Below are positions 16,453-25,112 of a stretch of 64,000 nt of DNA, piece by piece. This DNA comes from an uncultured Pseudomonadota bacterium (GTDB taxonomy: Bacteria; Pseudomonadota; Alphaproteobacteria; RF32; CAG-239): the NCBI GenBank assembly GCA_949295025.1, contig CASFJK010000006.1, forward strand, positions 19,398 to 83,397, written 5' to 3'. The translations under genes were made by a program, and so were the position numbers. Positions within the stretch are counted from its first letter, which is position 1; every line of letters begins with the position of its first letter. A model generated the notes under the pieces. It made no database searches. It saw only the letters and a list, made by a program, of their open reading frames with translations, and was not told the origin of the DNA.

Positions 16453-17058
16453 ATGAAAAAGCTAACTTTATTAAGTATCTTATCAATGTTTTTTATTTTT
16501 CCGGTTCAAGCTCAAGAAAATATGCAAGCGTTGTCAGAAGCATTTCAAACCTCATTAAAACAATGCCAACCGGCCAGTGAAGAAAAACAAATCTTTTTTA
16601 TGACCGAAAAGGCAGAAATCATTGGTATTGCTGAAAAAGGTTGTCATATCAAATATTCTGATTTTGATTTATATATTCCCTTAGAAAAACTCTCCTCAAT
16701 TAAAACAATGGAAGACATCAAAGCTTTTGTCGGAGATAAAGACATCAGTAAATATTCGCCCCAATTCATTACCCTGGGGCTAAAAGATGAATTGATTGCT
16801 TGCTTGAGTTCAAACTCATATCATCAAGGAGCTTCTGAAACAACCTCAAGCGGAAACATCAGCATCAAAAATCAGATGAGTTCGGAAAAGAGAGATAACG
16901 AATGTGTTTTAACTTTTCGGAACACTTTAACCAATAATGGCGAAACAACCGAATATAAAAAGATTTGCCGCATTCCGTTAAATAAGATTGCCGAACTTTT
17001 GAATATTGAAGAACAAAATATGCTATCCTTCATGGAAGAACAAAACCTCTGCCAATAA
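16453..17058 (+). CDS. Exported hypothetical protein
   Basis: This 201-residue protein starts with a clear signal peptide (lysines, then a hydrophobic core, cut after PVQAQ at about residue 22). The mature part has five cysteines, at spacing that could form disulfides in the periplasm. I do not recognise a domain. It follows ftsY by 13 bp with GAAAGGGAAAAAA upstream, so it is probably in the mtaB-ftsY transcript, which ends at the terminator just after it. Confidence 0.65.
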   Translation: MKKLTLLSILSMFFIFPVQAQENMQALSEAFQTSLKQCQPASEEKQIFFMTEKAEIIGIAEKGCHIKYSDFDLYIPLEKLSSIKTMEDIKAFVGDKDISKYSPQFITLGLKDELIACLSSNSYHQGASETTSSGNISIKNQMSSEKRDNECVLTFRNTLTNNGETTEYKKICRIPLNKIAELLNIEEQNMLSFMEEQNLCQ

Positions 17059-17063
17059 AAAAC

Positions 17064-17097
17064 AAAAGCCTGTTCAAAAAAGAACAGGCTTTTTTTC
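17064..17097. terminator. Intrinsic terminator between two convergent hypothetical genes
   Basis: AAAAGCCTGTTC and GAACAGGCTTTT form a 12-bp stem around an A-rich loop, with a T run on the plus strand. It can also serve the convergent gene ending at 17111. Confidence 0.88.
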
Positions 17098-17110
17098 AAA
17101 AATTCCAAAA

Positions 17111-17674
17111 TCAATCCGCATCACACACCGGCCACCAAAAGAGCTTTTCTTTAATCAATTCATCATCATCTTTTGTTGTACAACATTTAGGAAAATACAA
17201 ATAAGCAACTTGCAGTTTTCCATTATGATCATAACAACCAAAATTAATATCATATTTTTCATCAGGAAAAGAAAACTCTTTACCATAGCAGCCATACATT
17301 GACGAAATCACCGAGAGAGAAGAAATGATTGTATCCATTTCCACAATTTTGGGAATCCGCCATTCATGAGAATTTATTTGCGGAATAGTCGTAAAAAATT
17401 TTTTTACATTTTTGACCTTAAATTGTTCAGGATAGCTACATTTCAACGCAACCCAAAATGCCGATTTTGTGTTTTGAGTAATCAGTTTGATAGCTAGAGG
17501 ATTTTTATCTAAATCAATTTTTTTAGAAACACTTCCATCCTCATAACAAATTTCAAATGGCTGTTCTTTTTCTAAAAAAAACAAACTATCAACCAAACCG
17601 CTCAAATCCAAAGCAGATATTTTGTGTTTAGCGCAAAAAATCTGCAATTTTTTTAATGTCTTTGTCTTATCCAT
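17111..17674 (-). CDS. Hypothetical protein
   Basis: This 187-residue frame begins MDKTKTLKKLQIF. An upstream start at 17734 would add a poor N-terminus, so I prefer the inner ATG. No signal peptide or transmembrane helix is obvious. Cysteines are scattered, including CC near the C-terminus. I do not recognise a family. It lies convergent with the exported protein gene and divergent from xseA, and may be lineage specific. Confidence 0.5.
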   Translation of the reverse strand: MDKTKTLKKLQIFCAKHKISALDLSGLVDSLFFLEKEQPFEICYEDGSVSKKIDLDKNPLAIKLITQNTKSAFWVALKCSYPEQFKVKNVKKFFTTIPQINSHEWRIPKIVEMDTIISSLSVISSMYGCYGKEFSFPDEKYDINFGCYDHNGKLQVAYLYFPKCCTTKDDDELIKEKLFWWPVCDAD

Positions 17675-17817
17675 AATAAATTTTAATAATAATAAAATTG
17701 AGCTTATTTTATTTAACTTTTTTTCTTTTGCCAAGTTTTTTCACATCAGCAAAATCTATCCTTAACAAAAGCAATATTCACTTTTATAATGCAACTCAAG
17801 TTTTTAAGGATAAGACA

Positions 17818-19230
17818 ATGGAAGATTTATTAGATTTTATGCAACGTCCCGCTCCGGCGCAAAAAACTATGACCGCCCCCCAACCTGAGCCGGAACAAGA
17901 AAAAGAATTCACCGTCAGCGAAATTTCAGCTGAAATCAAACGCTTTGTAGAAACAAAATTCAATCACATACGCATTAAAGGTGAAATTTTCGGTAGCAAA
18001 AGAGCTGATTCTGGCCACTGGTACTTATCCTTAAAAGATGAAAACGCCGTTTTGTCTGCCGTGATATGGAAAGGCGTTGCCATGCACTTGCCATTCAAAC
18101 CAGAAGATGGATTAGAAGTGATTGCCACCGGAAAAATCACCACCTTTGCTGGAAAATCATCTTATCAGCTGGTAATAGAACAAATGGAAATTGCCGGCAC
18201 CGGTGCGTTACTCAAGCTATTGGAAGAACGCAAGAAAAAATTTGCTGCCGAAGGTCTGTTTGATTTGGCACACAAAAAGCCCATTCCTTTCTTACCTAAA
18301 ACCATTGGCGTTGTAACTTCTGCTAGCGGCGCTGTGATAAGAGATATCATCCACCGCGTGCGCGACCGCTTTCCGACCCCGATTTTATTATGGCCGACAC
18401 CGGTTCAAGGCGAAGGTGCAGCCGAAAAAATTGCTGCAGCAATCAATGGTTTCAACCAATTTCCCAAAGCTAACATTCCCCGTCCCGATGTTCTGATTGT
18501 TGCTCGTGGCGGCGGTAGCTTGGAAGACTTATGGCCATTTAATGAAGAATGTGTCATCCGCGCGGTTTATGATTCTGAAATTCCAATTATCTCTGCCGTC
18601 GGACACGAAACCGACACCATGTTGATTGACTATGTATCAGACAAACGCGCTCCGACCCCAACCGGTGCCGCAGAGTTTGCCGTTCCGGTCAAAGCCGAAT
18701 TGCAAATGCAAATTAACACTTTGCAAAGCCGTATGTCCAATGGGATTTTACGCTATTTTGCCGAAAGAAACAATCAGCTTGAAGCCTTACGCCGCGGCAT
18801 TCCGAACCTATCACAAATTTTGGCAGAAATAACCCAGCGCTTTGATGACCGAATTGAAAGATTGCAAATTTCTTTCAAAAACTTATTAAACAACAAACAA
18901 GCCATGCTTGAACGCTGCGCCTTAAAACCTTATTACATCAAAAATATTTTTGAAAAAAATCAAGAAAATTTAAAGAATTTATCGCTTAGATTAGATTCAG
19001 TTTCGATTGATTCGGTTTTAAAACGAGGTTTTGCTTGGGTGCGCAATCAAGATATGCAAACTATATATACGATTGAACAAGCCCAAGCAGCCGAAAGTTT
19101 AGATATCAAATTAATTGATGGTAATATTAAAACTTATCCATCTTCAGAACCACGCAAAACTGGAGTTAATAAAGAAAAAAGGATTAAAACAAAGAATGAA
19201 AAATTGCAAATTGACTTGTTTGATATGTAG
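17818..19230 (+). CDS. xseA: Exodeoxyribonuclease VII large subunit
   Basis: This 470-residue protein is the catalytic subunit of ExoVII, which degrades single-stranded DNA in repair with XseB. The N-terminal OB-fold (about residues 35-130) includes [10 protein letters not shown] and [12 protein letters not shown]. The catalytic core has [31 protein letters not shown] and [10 protein letters not shown] coiled-coil region follows (about 300-430). The ATG at 17818 gives the usual length; the longer frame from 17698 adds a non-family extension. No xseB is in view. Confidence 0.96.
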   Translation: MEDLLDFMQRPAPAQKTMTAPQPEPEQEKEFTVSEISAEIKRFVETKFNHIRIKGEIFGSKRADSGHWYLSLKDENAVLSAVIWKGVAMHLPFKPEDGLEVIATGKITTFAGKSSYQLVIEQMEIAGTGALLKLLEERKKKFAAEGLFDLAHKKPIPFLPKTIGVVTSASGAVIRDIIHRVRDRFPTPILLWPTPVQGEGAAEKIAAAINGFNQFPKANIPRPDVLIVARGGGSLEDLWPFNEECVIRAVYDSEIPIISAVGHETDTMLIDYVSDKRAPTPTGAAEFAVPVKAELQMQINTLQSRMSNGILRYFAERNNQLEALRRGIPNLSQILAEITQRFDDRIERLQISFKNLLNNKQAMLERCALKPYYIKNIFEKNQENLKNLSLRLDSVSIDSVLKRGFAWVRNQDMQTIYTIEQAQAAESLDIKLIDGNIKTYPSSEPRKTGVNKEKRIKTKNEKLQIDLFDM

Positions 19231-20044
19231 TTTGATGTTGATGAGTTCGGCTGCTTTTGCCAAGCCGGAAATCACCTTGTGCGGAGAATTAGCTCAAGGA
19301 AAAATCATCAAAGGACATGGAGAAAATTTGCAAAAGATTCGCATCAACGGCGCCAATCACCAAGTCGATAAAAACGGAGACTTTATTTTTGCTTTACCCA
19401 GAGAACAAAAAGAACGTGCCGTTATGGAAATAACCGATAAAGAAGGCAATGTTTATAGTTATGATTTAAATATTGCGCCAAGCCATTGGGATATTCAAAA
19501 TATAAAAGGGCTGCCTCCAAGAAAAGTTACTCCATCCAAAGAAGACCAAGCAGAAATTGATAGAGAAAGAACTCTCGTTCGCGGTGCTTTGAAAGGCGAT
19601 AGATTGGAAACCTACTGGAAAAACGGTTTTATAGAACCCGTACAAGGACGCATCAGTGGAAACTTTGGCGGACAAAGAATTATGAATGGGCACAAAATGA
19701 ATCCTCATGCCGGCACTGATATTGCTGCCCCATTAGGTACACCAATCAAAGCTGCTGGAGATGGCATCATTACCCTCACCGCTCCCAACACCTTTTATTC
19801 TGGCAACGTTGTTGTTATTGACCATGGACATGGTTTGCAGACAATTTATGCGCATATGAATAAAATTAACGTCAAAGAGAAACAAGCCGTTAAAAAAGGA
19901 GATATTATTGGTGAAGTTGGAAAAACCGGACGAGCAACCGGACCTCATTTACACTGGGGAGCATCTTTAAGAAACACTCGTTTTACACCGCACTCATTAA
20001 TAGATATGGGAAAAGAAAATCCCACTTGCATCACTTTAGATTAA
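19196..20044 (+). CDS. Secreted M23-family metallopeptidase
   Basis: This 282-residue protein has a signal peptide ending about SSAAFA (residue 21). A linker region follows, then a LytM/M23 domain (about 165-275) with the zinc ligands in [15 protein letters not shown] and the GPHLHWG motif. It probably cleaves peptidoglycan cross-links in the periplasm or regulates amidases. The ATG at 19196 overlaps xseA by 35 bp. I prefer it because it gives the signal peptide directly. The domain looks catalytically intact. Confidence 0.9.
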   Translation: MKNCKLTCLICSLMLMSSAAFAKPEITLCGELAQGKIIKGHGENLQKIRINGANHQVDKNGDFIFALPREQKERAVMEITDKEGNVYSYDLNIAPSHWDIQNIKGLPPRKVTPSKEDQAEIDRERTLVRGALKGDRLETYWKNGFIEPVQGRISGNFGGQRIMNGHKMNPHAGTDIAAPLGTPIKAAGDGIITLTAPNTFYSGNVVVIDHGHGLQTIYAHMNKINVKEKQAVKKGDIIGEVGKTGRATGPHLHWGASLRNTRFTPHSLIDMGKENPTCITLD

Positions 20045-20057
20045 AGAGAGCACTGCC

Positions 20058-20483
20058 ATGAATGAAATTTTACATAGAAATTTAAGTTTTGAAAATCTGA
20101 CATGTTTAATTGTAGATGACGATAAGTTTTCAAGAACATTTGCCAAAACAGCTCTTTACCAAATTGGCATCAAACAAATAAAAGAAGCTGCAAGCATTCA
20201 AGAAGCCATTGATATGCTAAATGAATATATGATTGATGTTATTTTGCTTGATCAACAAATTCCCGAAAAAGCCGGTTTAGAATTTGCAAAAGAGCTCAAA
20301 AACGGACAATATGGCAGCAACAAGAATATTCCTGTCATTATGGTTACGGTAGATACCAAAGAACAAACCGTGCTCATGGCCAAAGATTTAGGCATCCAAG
20401 AATATTTAGTTAAACCTATTTCACCGATTGCGTTAAAAAAGCGCATCAGTAGTTCATTAGGCATAAAACAAGAAAGACTATAA
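20058..20483 (+). CDS. Single-domain response regulator (CheY-like receiver)
   Basis: This 141-residue protein is a stand-alone receiver. It has the acidic pair in LIVDDDKFSR (about residues 17-26), the phospho-acceptor Asp in VILLDQQIPEKAG (about 67) and the conserved Lys in EYLVKPISP (about 116). No output domain follows, so it should signal by protein-protein contact, perhaps in chemotaxis or cell-cycle control. It sits between the M23 peptidase and uppP, ends where uppP begins, and has no histidine kinase nearby. Confidence 0.9.
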   Translation: MNEILHRNLSFENLTCLIVDDDKFSRTFAKTALYQIGIKQIKEAASIQEAIDMLNEYMIDVILLDQQIPEKAGLEFAKELKNGQYGSNKNIPVIMVTVDTKEQTVLMAKDLGIQEYLVKPISPIALKKRISSSLGIKQERL

Positions 20484-21308
20484 ATGTTAACAACAACACA
20501 AATCATTTTGCTATCCTTATTACAGGGTATTACTGAATTTTTGCCTGTTAGTTCATCAGGGCATTTAATTTTATTTTCCATATTCACAACTTTTCCGGAT
20601 CAAGGTCAAGCCATGGATGTTGCCATGCACATTGGCTCAATCATTGCCGTAATGATATATTTTTCAGAAGAACTATGGAAAATGTTCAAAGGACTAATCA
20701 AGTCGTGGTTTTTACCTAATTTTAAAGACTATGGAAACCGAGTTTTCTGGTTGGTGATTATAGCCTCCATTCCAGCAATGATATTTGGTTTGTTTTTAAA
20801 AACCGAAGGTGTTGAATGGATGCGTAGTTCCAAACTAATTGGCTGGACTATTTTAGGCTATGGACTTTTATTATTCATCGCCGATAAAGTGGGGCTAACT
20901 GTAAGAAAAGTAGATCATTTAAAAATCACAGATGCCTTGCTGATCGGACTGGCACAATGTTTGGCTCTCATTCCCGGAACAAGCCGCTCCGGCATCACCA
21001 TAACCATGGCCCGTTTTTTAGGCATGGAAAGAAGAGAGGCTGCCAAATTTTCTATGTTATTATCCATACCAACAATTTTGGGCGCAGGCCTTTTGGTTGG
21101 ATACGAATTGTTTATACAAAATAATTTAACGGCCATCATTTTTGCTATTGACGGAATTTTATATTCGTTTATATTCTCTGTAATTGCAATATATACAGTC
21201 ATGTGGTGGCTCAAAAAATCAACCTTTTTACCATTTGTTATATATAGAGTAATTATTGGTGTGATTTTGTTATTAAATGCCTATGGCTATATAAATATTA
21301 CACAATGA
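20484..21308 (+). CDS. uppP: Undecaprenyl-diphosphatase
   Basis: This 274-residue integral membrane enzyme recycles undecaprenyl pyrophosphate to the lipid carrier phosphate for cell-wall synthesis. The BacA/UppP signatures are EFLPVSSSGHLIL (about residues 17-29) and LIPGTSRSGITIT (about 157-169). About eight membrane helices are visible. The ATG begins immediately after the receiver gene's stop codon. tRNA-Leu follows 5 bp after its stop codon. Confidence 0.97.
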   Translation: MLTTTQIILLSLLQGITEFLPVSSSGHLILFSIFTTFPDQGQAMDVAMHIGSIIAVMIYFSEELWKMFKGLIKSWFLPNFKDYGNRVFWLVIIASIPAMIFGLFLKTEGVEWMRSSKLIGWTILGYGLLLFIADKVGLTVRKVDHLKITDALLIGLAQCLALIPGTSRSGITITMARFLGMERREAAKFSMLLSIPTILGAGLLVGYELFIQNNLTAIIFAIDGILYSFIFSVIAIYTVMWWLKKSTFLPFVIYRVIIGVILLLNAYGYINITQ

Positions 21309-21313
21309 CAAAT

Positions 21314-21400
21314 GCCCTGATGGCGGAATTGGTAGACGCGTAAGTTTCAGGTACTTATGAGAGTTTTCTCGTGGAAGTTCGAGTCTTCTTCAGGGCACCA
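21314..21400 (+). tRNA. tRNA-Leu (CAG anticodon), CCA encoded
   Basis: A complete type II tRNA folds by eye. The acceptor GCCCTGA pairs with TCAGGGC. The D arm has GGCGGAATTGGTAGACGC. The anticodon stem TAAGT/ACTTA holds loop TTCAGGT (anticodon CAG). A long variable arm follows, then a T arm with GTTCGAGT, and CCA is encoded. The CCA end also begins the stem of the downstream terminator. Confidence 0.95.
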
Positions 21401-21465
21401 TACTAAAAAGCCTCCTTTATGGAGGTTTTTTAGTATGGTATGTTATAAGACCACTCGAACTTCCA
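21372..21465 (+). repeat. Inverted copy of the tRNA-Leu T-arm around its terminator
   Basis: TGGAAGTTCGAGT in the tRNA T arm (21372-21384) recurs as its exact reverse complement at 21453-21465, on the far side of the terminator. The 13-bp perfect match frames the terminator stem. It echoes the flank pattern of the A/B elements. Confidence 0.75.
21398..21438 (+). terminator. Intrinsic terminator after tRNA-Leu
   Basis: CCATACTAAAAAGCCTCC pairs with GGAGGTTTTTTAGTATGG in an 18-bp stem with one or two mismatches and a 5-nt loop. The stem starts inside the tRNA CCA end. Confidence 0.85.
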
Positions 21466-21580
21466 GAAGGAAGTTTGACTAGGAGGAGAGGCAGACGGAA
21501 GTATGCCGGTGAGGTTTTAGCCAAGCGACGACGAAGCGGCCGAGGATTTGCTTGCAAACCGCAGGTCAGTCTTTTTTTAG
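21466..21580 (+). ncRNA. Unassigned GC-richer structured block ending in a T run
   Basis: This stretch is clearly richer in G and C than its surroundings and ends TCAGTCTTTTTTT. TTTGACT near the start can pair with AGGTCAGTC near the end. Internal hairpins are possible: CGG..CCG around 21498 and GCGG with CAAACCGC at 21537-21564. It has no convincing reading frame. It could be a small RNA or another intergenic repeat; I cannot tell from one copy. Bases 21581-21660 show nothing recognisable. Confidence 0.35.
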
Positions 21581-21660
21581 ATTGGTGAAACGTTTTGTCC
21601 TTAGCAAGAGAAGTGGCAGCAACTTGTACTATCTATATAATTAAAATAAAAAAGCTACAA

Positions 21661-21698
21661 AAAAAATCGTCCTAAATATGTTTTTAGGACGATTTTTT
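21661..21698. terminator. Intrinsic terminator for the 88-residue gene
   Basis: AAAAAATCGTCCTAAA and TTTTAGGACGATTTTTT form a near-perfect stem with a 5-nt loop and T runs on both strands. It lies about 18 bp past the stop of the minus-strand gene. Confidence 0.85.
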
Positions 21699-21715
21699 AT
21701 AGAAGCAGGTTGGCT

Positions 21716-21982
21716 TTAGAGAACCTTAATCTCTTCTACCTTTTCTCCTTTTTCCAAGACAACGTACCACTCATCCTCATTAGACTCAACTGTTTTACCA
21801 ACTTGAGCAAACATAAAACTTGGATACAACGGCAAAGGAAAGCGCCTAACAAACCTACAATGGTCTTCATCAAGGGCCACATAAGCCACATAACAATTAA
21901 CTTCTTTCATGTTGTCTTTTGCCTTATCAAAAACAACTCTTTCACGAACAAAACTACATCCGACGATTTTGTACTTTTTCAT
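21716..21982 (-). CDS. Small hypothetical protein
   Basis: This 88-residue soluble frame begins MKKYKIVGCSFVRERVVFD and has no signal or membrane segment. The composition looks like a small alpha-beta protein. The terminator right after its stop supports expression. I do not recognise it, and no conserved neighbour helps. Confidence 0.5.
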   Translation of the reverse strand: MKKYKIVGCSFVRERVVFDKAKDNMKEVNCYVAYVALDEDHCRFVRRFPLPLYPSFMFAQVGKTVESNEDEWYVVLEKGEKVEEIKVL

Positions 21983-22129
21983 AAAAAATAATTTAAATTA
22001 ATAAATGGATAAATCACATAAATCATATATAGCATTTGTCTATTTTGCCAATAGAAAAATATGCTTCAATATTAACTAAAGAAATCATAAGCAATATTGA
22101 TTTCTGAACAAAATTTAACTGAATAAAGA

Positions 22130-22158
22130 TTGACTAAATGGCAATTTTAAAATATCCA
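22130..22158 (+). promoter_or_regulatory. Candidate promoter of the HAD gene
   Basis: TTGACT (22130-22135) and TATCCA (22153-22158) are 17 bp apart, 37 bp before the ATG. The -35 matches well, the -10 poorly. The rest of 21983-22194 is AT-rich with nothing else visible. Confidence 0.35.
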
Positions 22159-22194
22159 TAAATATATTATCAAATTTAATTTTAAGGAACTAAC

Positions 22195-22860
22195 ATGATT
22201 ATCAAAAATATCTTTTGGGATGTTGATGGCGTTTTGGCTAACCTTAACTACGCTTACTATAACTTTTTAACAAAACATCCTAAATATGCCCCAACCTTTG
22301 GTAACATCAAATGGGAAGATTTACCCAAAGTATTACCTATCGTTCCTAAATATGGTGCATTGGAACTCAAAACTCACCCTGAGTTGGGTACCGAGATGGA
22401 TTATGATTTCTGTCACTCTCCTGAATTTTTTACCAATCGTCCACTCTATCCTCATGTTATTGAAACCTTAAAAGAATTGCACGACAAAGGTTACAAACAA
22501 TTTACCATGTCTGCCACTTTTGATGTTGAAACCAAAAAACGCTTCTTGAATAATTTGTTACATGAAGTAACAGACTTTTTGACCATTGAATGCGTTCAAC
22601 ATGGAAAATTTATGCATGACTCCGCCAAAGAAGATATGCTTAAAGCTTGCTTTGAAAAATATGGCCTAAAGGCAGAAGAAACCATATTGGTTGATGACCG
22701 CATTTATAACCAATATGCAGCCATTAATGTTGGAGCTCACCCTATCCGATATCGTTGCGAATTCACATCTGATCTTCCTGAAGAATTGAATTGGATTCCC
22801 GAAGTCAAAAGCATGGAAGAACTCAAAAAATGGTTAGCAGACAACACCTCTATGAGTTAA
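22195..22860 (+). CDS. HAD-superfamily hydrolase
   Basis: This 221-residue cytoplasmic protein has the HAD nucleophile motif FWDVDGVLANL (about residues 7-17), a cap region, a motif II-like TMSATF (about 100), and motif IV ILVDDRIYN (about 165). It is likely a phosphatase acting on a small phosphorylated metabolite; the substrate cannot be read from the sequence. TTTTAAGGAACTAAC precedes the ATG. A DMT-type transporter gene follows by 9 bp and may be co-transcribed. Confidence 0.82.
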   Translation: MIIKNIFWDVDGVLANLNYAYYNFLTKHPKYAPTFGNIKWEDLPKVLPIVPKYGALELKTHPELGTEMDYDFCHSPEFFTNRPLYPHVIETLKELHDKGYKQFTMSATFDVETKKRFLNNLLHEVTDFLTIECVQHGKFMHDSAKEDMLKACFEKYGLKAEETILVDDRIYNQYAAINVGAHPIRYRCEFTSDLPEELNWIPEVKSMEELKKWLADNTSMS

Positions 22861-22869
22861 GCTAAAAAG

Positions 22870-23733
22870 ATGACCTCATTGCAATTATGCTTTGGCTTTT
22901 TAATCTTTTTACTCATGATTATAAAGCCAATTGCATATAAACCATGTATCCAATATTTTCCCTCAAAATTATCCGCTAATTTTACCAGTGTTTGGCTGCT
23001 TATCGGAATAGTTTTTTCATGGCCTTTTTTTGGGCATTTATTTACAGATAATTGGCAACAAATTTGTTCTTCGCCATACACTCTCTTCAGCATTTTGAAA
23101 GGTATATTATTATATGCAATGATTGTGTACCAACAAGAAGTCAACAAAAACAGCACATCTTCTTCTGTTTTTTTTGGATTTATTGCCACCGCTTTAGGTT
23201 CTCTCATAATCAACATTTTCTTCAAAGAAGGTCTGTCTATATTACAAATTGCGTGCATATGTTCTCTAGGTCTGTTAGGCGGCATATTTTATGCCTATGG
23301 CGATGCCAAACGACTTTCCTCACAAGGTAAAAAAGAATTTTTATTCATCATAATATTAAGCGCTATATTTATGATTTGCGATCACTTGGCCATTTCGCAA
23401 ATTGGCTGGTTTTCACACCTTTTATTCTCATACATCTTCATGTTTTTTGTATGCTTGTATTATGGAATATCCCGCCAAGATTACCGTTTTATATTTAAAA
23501 GCAAAACCGTTGCCTGGGCTGGAATAATATATGCTTGTTCAGAATTTTTAGTTATTTACGCTTCCGTCAATATTCTTCCGGTATCATTAGTTTCGGTTTT
23601 CATGAGAATAGCCGCCCCTGTAGTCATGATTATCTCTGCCATAAAATATCATGAACTTTCTTGGAAAAACCAATTACTCTTTGGCGGTTTAGCTCTAATT
23701 TTTGTGTTACCCTTAATACTCATTAAAAACTAA
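22870..23733 (+). CDS. EamA/DMT-type membrane transporter-like protein
   Basis: This 287-residue protein has about ten hydrophobic helices throughout, the DMT/EamA layout of two five-helix repeats. The C-terminal half has IYASVNILPVSLVSVFMRIAAPVVMIISA, like the last repeat of EamA proteins. Substrate is unknown. It follows the HAD gene closely. Helix count and spacing support the family, but no diagnostic motif is present. Confidence 0.6.
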   Translation: MTSLQLCFGFLIFLLMIIKPIAYKPCIQYFPSKLSANFTSVWLLIGIVFSWPFFGHLFTDNWQQICSSPYTLFSILKGILLYAMIVYQQEVNKNSTSSSVFFGFIATALGSLIINIFFKEGLSILQIACICSLGLLGGIFYAYGDAKRLSSQGKKEFLFIIILSAIFMICDHLAISQIGWFSHLLFSYIFMFFVCLYYGISRQDYRFIFKSKTVAWAGIIYACSEFLVIYASVNILPVSLVSVFMRIAAPVVMIISAIKYHELSWKNQLLFGGLALIFVLPLILIKN

Positions 23734-23805
23734 AAAAACAAAATGACAAAATCAAAATTATCACCCCTGTTATTTTATTTATTTCTCATAAACACAAATA
23801 ATATC

Positions 23806-24978
23806 TTAATTCAAAAGAGCTAACCCTTTTCTGGCCGAAAAAGCCGTGAGTGCAGCACAAACGACCAAAACCACACCAGTGGCAATCATGATATTACCCA
23901 AGCCCACCAGCGGCGAAACAATGGAGCCGAACAAAAAGCCCAAAGCTCCCAAAAGTGCCGAAGCTGTTCCTGCCTGAGCGCGTGCCGCATCCATCGCCGT
24001 AGCGGTAGCAACCGTGAAAGACATACCGAGCATAAAGCACAAAATAAGGAGCAATCCTTCAAAAATGATAATAGAAACATCCAGAGGCATCGCAATCATC
24101 AAACCCCACGCGCAAAGATTAATTCCCCAAACACTAATCTGAATTGCCTTAGCTATAGAAGACATTTTGGCAGCGAAGGCCGCACCGGCACCAATACAAA
24201 TAGCATTAGCTCCAAAAAACAAACTAAAAGCAAAAGCAGAATATCCGTAATGATTTTGAATAATGAACGGAGAAGAAGCAATATAAGCAAATAAAATAGC
24301 CAAAGCAAAAGATTGCTCTAAAGTAAAGAACAAATATTTTTGGTTTTTCAAGACCTTTTTGAAATTAGAAAAAATCTGGCTGAGTTTAGCTGAAGAGCGC
24401 CGTTGAGTAGAAAGACTTTCCTGAAAATAAAAACAACAGCCAAGCAGAGCTAATCCGATAACAAGTAAAATCTCAAAAATTCCTTGCCAACCGAGAGCTT
24501 TAAGCATCATACCGCCCAGAACCGGAGCGGCAATGGGAGCAATACCGTTAATCGCACCGATAATAGCCAAAGCTTTTGTTAAATTTTTGGTCTTAAACTT
24601 ATCTGTAGCAATTGAACGTGAAATAACTATTCCTCCGGAGGCGGCTATGCCTTGTAAAAAGCGCAAAGCAACAAAAACTTCAATCGTCGGAGCAAAAATA
24701 CAAAGTAAGGTAGAAATAACAAATAAAAACATAGAAATAATCAGGGGTTCTCTGCGTCCGCGTTTATCACTTAAAGGACCAAAAATTAGTTGTCCGAAAG
24801 CTAAACCCAACATAGAGAACGTCAAACCCATCTGTACCATAGAAACACTAGTGTTAAAAAAGACTTGCATAGAAGGCAAGCTTGGCAAATACATATCTGT
24901 TACAAACGGGCCAAAAGCCGTCAACATACCTAAAAAAACAAAAATAAATTGAGCGGAATTTTTTCTAACTTTCATCAT
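23806..24978 (-). CDS. MFS multidrug exporter, Bcr/CflA type
   Basis: This is a 390-residue transporter of twelve helices. The Bcr/CflA signatures are clear: FVTDMYLPSLPSM in the first helix, FGPLSDKRGRREPL in the helix 2-3 loop (motif A), and ALRFLQGIAASGGIVISRSIATD. It should export drugs or metabolites in exchange for protons. I choose the ATG at 24978; a frame from 25035 adds an unlikely basic extension. It is a single gene. Codon use looks similar to its neighbours. Confidence 0.88.
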   Translation of the reverse strand: MMKVRKNSAQFIFVFLGMLTAFGPFVTDMYLPSLPSMQVFFNTSVSMVQMGLTFSMLGLAFGQLIFGPLSDKRGRREPLIISMFLFVISTLLCIFAPTIEVFVALRFLQGIAASGGIVISRSIATDKFKTKNLTKALAIIGAINGIAPIAAPVLGGMMLKALGWQGIFEILLVIGLALLGCCFYFQESLSTQRRSSAKLSQIFSNFKKVLKNQKYLFFTLEQSFALAILFAYIASSPFIIQNHYGYSAFAFSLFFGANAICIGAGAAFAAKMSSIAKAIQISVWGINLCAWGLMIAMPLDVSIIIFEGLLLILCFMLGMSFTVATATAMDAARAQAGTASALLGALGFLFGSIVSPLVGLGNIMIATGVVLVVCAALTAFSARKGLALLN

Positions 24979-25112
24979 ATTCACCATATTTTTATTCAAA
25001 CATTTTTGTTTTAACCTGAATTTTTCAAATAGCAATTTTTTTTCAAAAAATTATTATAATAAGGTATGTAAAATCAATAGACTTTTTTAAGAAAAAATTT
25101 ATAATCTGCTGC

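Noticed and set aside
17698-17817. Extended start of xseA
   Set aside because: It would add a Phe/Ser-rich stretch not found in the family. The ATG at 17818 fits the usual N-terminus and length.
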